The notes below the pieces were generated by a model. That model was not told where the DNA came from. It ran no database searches and was given only the letters and a program-made list of their open reading frames with translations. Position numbers and translations under genes: made by a program. Positions 60,186-64,000 of a DNA stretch of 64,000 bases are shown here, piece by piece; within the stretch, counting starts at the first letter, position 1, and each line of letters starts with the position of its first letter. Source of the DNA: Lepas anatifera (taxonomy: Eukaryota; Arthropoda; Thecostraca; Lepadidae); contig JAOTON010002065.1 of NCBI GenBank assembly GCA_034440635.1, positions 930,001-994,000 of the forward strand, read 5' to 3'.

Positions 60186-62310
60186 CAGTGGCGGATCTAG
60201 CCGGTCGGTTTGGAGGGGGCATACCAAAAAAGAAAAGCAAAAAACACGTCAAGCAGTGAACAGAGGTCAAGAACATCTCAGGTTGGCTACCCACATCCCT
60301 TGACGCGACCAACATGGCTACCTGAAGCGAAATTAACTTTTACATTAACTGAGGCTTTAAATGGCTCCCCAGAATAACTGTCTTAGTGAGTAAAAAAGGT
60401 ATTCTCAAAAAGTGGAATTATGAAAGTAATTAAATTTACAGTGTTTTGGGGACTAATGAATTACATATAGCATACTCTTAGTACCAAACAGCAAAAGGTT
60501 AAGTATATGTGCAGTGATTACAAGTTGTGTGCGCTGTAATACAAGCATGCGTCCATTAGCTGAGCATATTAATCAGTCAAAAATGTTATCAAGTACCTAA
60601 TTAAAACATACATAAAAAATAATATGTGCCGTCAGAGTCTAGTACCCTTACTGCAACTGCTTGCTATGATCAATCATTGCTTAGATCATCATTGCTAAGA
60701 TAGCAGACAACCACCATTTGACTGTAGCAGTCACCATGCTGAGACTTAAGCTACTTGAAGGATACATTCAATTAACACTCTGTTAAAAGAATACATATAA
60801 TTTAAATATCTCCAATGCATGCAACCAAATATAGGTACTCAGCCAGAGGACGAGTACCTCTTAATACCACAACCATCATCCAGCAAATTCTAGAAATATT
60901 GAAGCAGATCAATAAGCAGCACCACATTCACCTGCTGAATGGAAACTTTTGTGGAATCATTACAATTTTGTTAAGTTTGATTTGATAACATTGACACCAA
61001 AACTGCAGGTAGGCACCAAAGAAACCTACCTGCAGTTTACCTGACTTCATGGGCACCAAACAGCATCTAATTTCTAGGTGCAAAGCCAAAACTTGCAACT
61101 CTCATCTCCACAGGTCTACAGTTTTGATATATCGCATGCACATGATTAAAATGTGTGCTCTTATTGACACCCTCAAATCACACTACTCTCCTGGGCTTTT
61201 GAGATCTGGCAGAGTTCATTTTGCCCTGCGTTTCTCTGGCTGCGGCATAATATATAAGAATTGATAGTGGGTTTACCACTGGCAACAAAACCTCCTATTT
61301 TGATTTAGGTCAAAATCTACAGCCTCATAGTAAGATACCCAAACAGCAGCTTCAACAACACGTATATCTGACTGCTTTCTTCTCGCTACTTCCACGCCAG
61401 AAACGCAAAACTTTGTGGTTACCCAAGTGGCTACCTGGTGGTCCCTAATCGTAATTTTCGTTGGCGGCCTGGCTACCAGACCATCTCTAATTCCGCAAAA
61501 CGAGTCCTCAAGTACAACGTAAGCAGTGGATTTACTATCCTATGCAGAATAATTTCACTATAGATCCTGATATAGATTTTAAATTTTTCTCTTTTTATTC
61601 AAAATAAATGGTCAAATTCATATAAAATAATGAATATTACCGTTTTCATGTCATCGCAATTTAGAGTACCTTTTTCTCATGGCTTTATATGGGTCAATTT
61701 CGTTGCCGATGTGGTTACCTACCCATCTCTAACTCAGCTGTGAAATAACGCGAGTGAGTAAGGATAAATAATTTGTCACTTATTTGCATCGTCTGTCACT
61801 AAAGTTATAATGTTGCCTAAAATCAGTCAAGGTAGCATTGCATATTATGGATAGTTCTTTTTACGTGGCGGTAAGATCGTGGAGATACTTGTTTTGTGCT
61901 GGTAAGTGCAATTCTTGATCTCTGTCAAATCTCCGTGATTGGCTACCTAAGTTCTGGTCCTTGAACCTCATTTGGCTACCCACGAGCGTGGGCGAGTTGG
62001 CGAGATTCTTGACCTCTGGCAGTGAACAATTGTGCTACAATATGACTTGAACGTAGAATTTGGGATAATTGAGATGAAAAAGCAAAACAAATGTCGCAGC
62101 GTGAAAAATGGGGGGCTCAGTATACCTTTTTCCTATCCAAGGCCCTTAAAGTTGAGAGTTGAAGCACCAGAATCTTGCTTACGAAATAAAAATGAGTCGG
62201 GGCAAAAAGGAGGTCGACGGCTTAGGGGCGGGGGGCAAACATAGTTTTGCCCCCAGCTTTTCTGTTTGGGTGGGAAATGCTTTTCTGTCCTCCCCCTGGA
62301 TCCGCCACTG
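60186..62310. mobile_element. hAT-like element (2.1 kb) with perfect 8-bp target duplication
   Basis: It begins CAGTGGCGGATCTAGCCGG and ends …CCCCCTGGATCCGCCACTG. CTGGCAGC flanks it exactly at 60178-60185 and 62311-62318. The last 200 bases match the first 150 of the element at 17337 in inverse. The interior has no transposase frame (longest 71 codons) and has eight scattered TGG(C/T)TACC words (60283 to 61972). A pair of inverted AGAGGTCAAGAA blocks lies near 60264 and 62000. It is non-autonomous or fully decayed, or it carries captured DNA. Confidence 0.85.
61000..61038. other. Perfect hairpin (14-bp arms, 11-nt loop)
   Basis: AAACTGCAGGTAGG and its exact inverse CCTACCTGCAGTTT lie within the hAT-like element. 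It may be the footprint of a nested small element. Confidence 0.65.
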
Positions 62311-62506
62311 CTGGCAGCTCAAGTTGCGACAAACTGTTGTTTACCATCAATCGAAACTTAGCTGGCAACTAGAACTACTAAAAAGACGGCTTAGGAGAAA
62401 AAGATGATCATGTACAGTTTCCTTAGATTTTCAGTATGAATTCCAATTTTAAGGATCATTCGAAAACCCACAGTATATTTGACTCCAAAAAAATAACTCG
62501 GAGATG

Positions 62507-62539
62507 AACTTCTGACGCAGGACGTCGGCGTCAGAAGTT
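62507..62539. other. Perfect hairpin (12-bp arms)
   Basis: AACTTCTGACGC and its inverse GCGTCAGAAGTT flank AGGACGTCG. It is followed by GCGACGAACTGCAACG-like words that repeat imperfectly to 62670. Confidence 0.6.
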
Positions 62540-62829
62540 GGACAATGTTCAAATTTTTCTGCGACGAACTGCAACGTCATGCGATGCGTTGCGACAGTTC
62601 GTTTCATGTCCTCACCGAAAATCCAGGTCGTTGCGGCAGATCGACGCCTTGCGGCGCGTTGCAACGCCGTGCGCTTTGGTTAGGACACTATATAATAGGG
62701 TGCGCGTTTCAACACTTTTTTTCGAAATCGAAACTCTTTTCTCGCGGTTTTAGACAGTACACACATATATAAGGACAATCCTGCCAAAAAATCGTTATTT
62801 TCTCGAATTTAAGCAACGGAATTCACTTT

Positions 62830-63769
62830 TTAACCCTTCCCCAGTGAGGCGGAAGGGTGCTGACTAACCCCCTACAGATTTTTCATCGTGGCGGGGAAAC
62901 GGGGGCGCCAAGCGCCACCGTACTTGGCACAGCTTATCATTAATCAATTCTGCAACTTCCCGTAAAAATTTGAAGTTCAGGTCATCTCGGCTCAGGTCAC
63001 CAGGCCAGGTCAAGTGACCTTACTTCAAAAAATGTTTGGGATTACATAACTCGGAGTAGGGTAAATCTATCTATGTGAAACCTTTTTCACATAATGGGTT
63101 CACCTGGGGCTACAAAAATGTCTCGGTATTTTGTATATTGTTGACCAAGGTCAGATACGAGTCATGACCTCTCCATGAGAAATGCATGGGGAAAGCGCAA
63201 ATTTGCCGAAAAATGTTCCTTTTTCTTTATATAAAGCTTATAGGGACTTTTTATTCCCGGAATCGTAGTATCACAGGCCATTCGCAAGGTTCATTTTGCA
63301 AGTTTTGATCTGTGACCTCTGAGAGGTCATTTGGGTCTACCTAAGCACGTTTTGAGACTTATGTCAATAACTGCGCGGTAAATTGCAACAGAGCTCTCAT
63401 TTGGATACCGCTATGTTTGATTGGCCATTACGAGTCGAGTGATAAGCATATTGACTATGTTTAGTTAGATGATGACCTTGACCTGACCCTAGGCCATGCC
63501 ATTTGTATACTTTGATCCAGTATGGTCATATTGTATGTACATCGCTCGAATTGCCATAAGGAGAGGAATCAAATGACGTTTAAATTTTGTCTCTAACGTA
63601 ACTCAGCCAAACGCTAGAGTAAAATGTTCTAAATTGTGCTATTTTGACCTTTAATGACCTCAATATTAATCTGAGCTAAAACATTATGGGAAGAGTTTCC
63701 TAATCGGTTCAATGGTCTATCAAACCATGCTTGTGCTTTTTCGCTACCCCGCTCAGGAGCCGAATTGCC
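62830..63769 (+). mobile_element. TTAA-ended element, AGGTCA-rich (copy 5), right end lost
   Basis: TTAACCCTTCCCC begins the unit, then GCGCCACCGTACTTGGCA and the body follow the copy at 58723 in order (CAGGTCATCTCGGCTCAGGT, CATGACCTCTCCATGAG, TTTTTCGCTACC). I count about 12 AGGTCA/TGACCT. The right terminus is missing where a tRNA-like sequence starts at 63770, so the SINE interrupts or replaces it. Confidence 0.7.
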
Positions 63770-63990
63770 GCCCCGGTAGCTCAGTTGGTAGAGCGTTGGG
63801 CTCCGGCTCGCTGCTAAGAAACATGCAGTGGCAGTGCATGTCCAGGCTTGGGATCGGGTCCCATTGAGACGCTCCGGCGCTCAATAGTTTATCCGACGTA
63901 GGTCGGCTGGCAACTGACTGATCAGATGCTGACCTGAGCGGAACGGCCCTCCCCGTGCTTTGTGGGACGTTTAACTTTGGCTTCTACTCT
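63770..63990 (+). mobile_element. tRNA-like SINE head with body
   Basis: GCCCCGGTAGCTCAGTTGGT holds an exact box A (TAGCTCAGTTGG) and a good D-arm. The T-arm part (GGGATCGGGTCCC) is degenerate and the anticodon region is too long for a tRNA. A non-tRNA body continues toward the window end, so the 3' boundary is uncertain. Confidence 0.6.
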
Positions 63991-64000
63991 AAATTAACCC

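Noticed and set aside
63770..63865. A functional tRNA gene (exact TAGCTCAGTTGG box A)
   Set aside because: The anticodon arm region is far too long, the T-arm lacks the TTCRA loop and no acceptor pairing can be drawn, so it is SINE-type sequence.

Overview
This window is a gene-poor stretch of animal nuclear DNA, most likely from an invertebrate. Several things show this: spliced-looking exons with GT/AG boundaries separated by kilobases, tRNA-derived SINEs with target-site duplications, a decayed non-LTR reverse transcriptase, many short inverted-repeat DNA transposons, long (TA)n and (GA)n microsatellites, and no dense bacterial-type coding. I cannot name the species. The window holds no rRNA genes, no CRISPR array and no intact transposase. 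Protein-coding sequence is a small fraction of it.  The best protein-coding signal is on the minus strand. A large GC-rich exon (about 20598 down to 19036) begins with what looks like the seventh helix of a rhodopsin-like GPCR (NPLFW where NPxxY is expected). It then encodes a very long cytoplasmic-type tail: first cysteine-rich, then Ser/Pro/Arg-rich. The reading frame is continuous only if one extra base in a run of five C at 20014-20018 is discounted. The exon can end at a GTAGGT donor in phase 0. The next exon I can see on that strand (4636-4444) has a clean acceptor, starts in phase 0, continues the Ser/Lys-rich composition and ends at GTGAGT. I infer one gene with a 14.4 kb intron that is loaded with mobile elements. 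A weaker plus-strand first exon (51153-51277) follows a GC-rich, promoter-like region.  The rest is mobile-element archaeology. (1) Six elements have TTAA at their ends and inverted termini: 1206-2995, 7105-8131, 9942-11158, 29651-30576, 58723-59563 and 62830-63769. The last has lost its right end, and the right end of 7105-8131 is TTAG. A partial copy starts at 40496. All except the 9942/40496 subfamily are packed with AGGTCA/TGACCT, the nuclear-receptor half-site, including a perfect AGGTCA-T-TGACCT palindrome. (2) hAT-like elements have CAGTGGCGGATCCAGG termini and 8-bp duplications: 17337-17718 and 60186-62310 with perfect duplications, and 47064-47458, 50517-50676 and 52928-53083 less certain. 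(3) SINEs lie at 3533, 15593, 39732, 45414, 51575 and 63770. Four of them share a central motif containing CGCCATATGA. Two have perfect 13-bp target duplications. (4) There is a foldback element at 8683-9107, a TA-flanked MITE at 35076-35526 and a 19-bp-TIR element at 48432-49050. (5) A 5'-truncated LINE is inserted inside the first TTAA element, giving a clear nesting order.  Bases 575-1055 are an extreme homopolymer stretch that may be poor-quality consensus. GC-rich islands near 12.5-13.0, 21.0-21.2, 25.3-25.6, 33.3-33.5, 42.7-43.0, 50.8-51.2, 52.1-52.5, 53.5-53.7 and 56.2-56.3 kb could be promoters or exons but cannot be settled by eye. The other intervals, described below, show no gene I can support.
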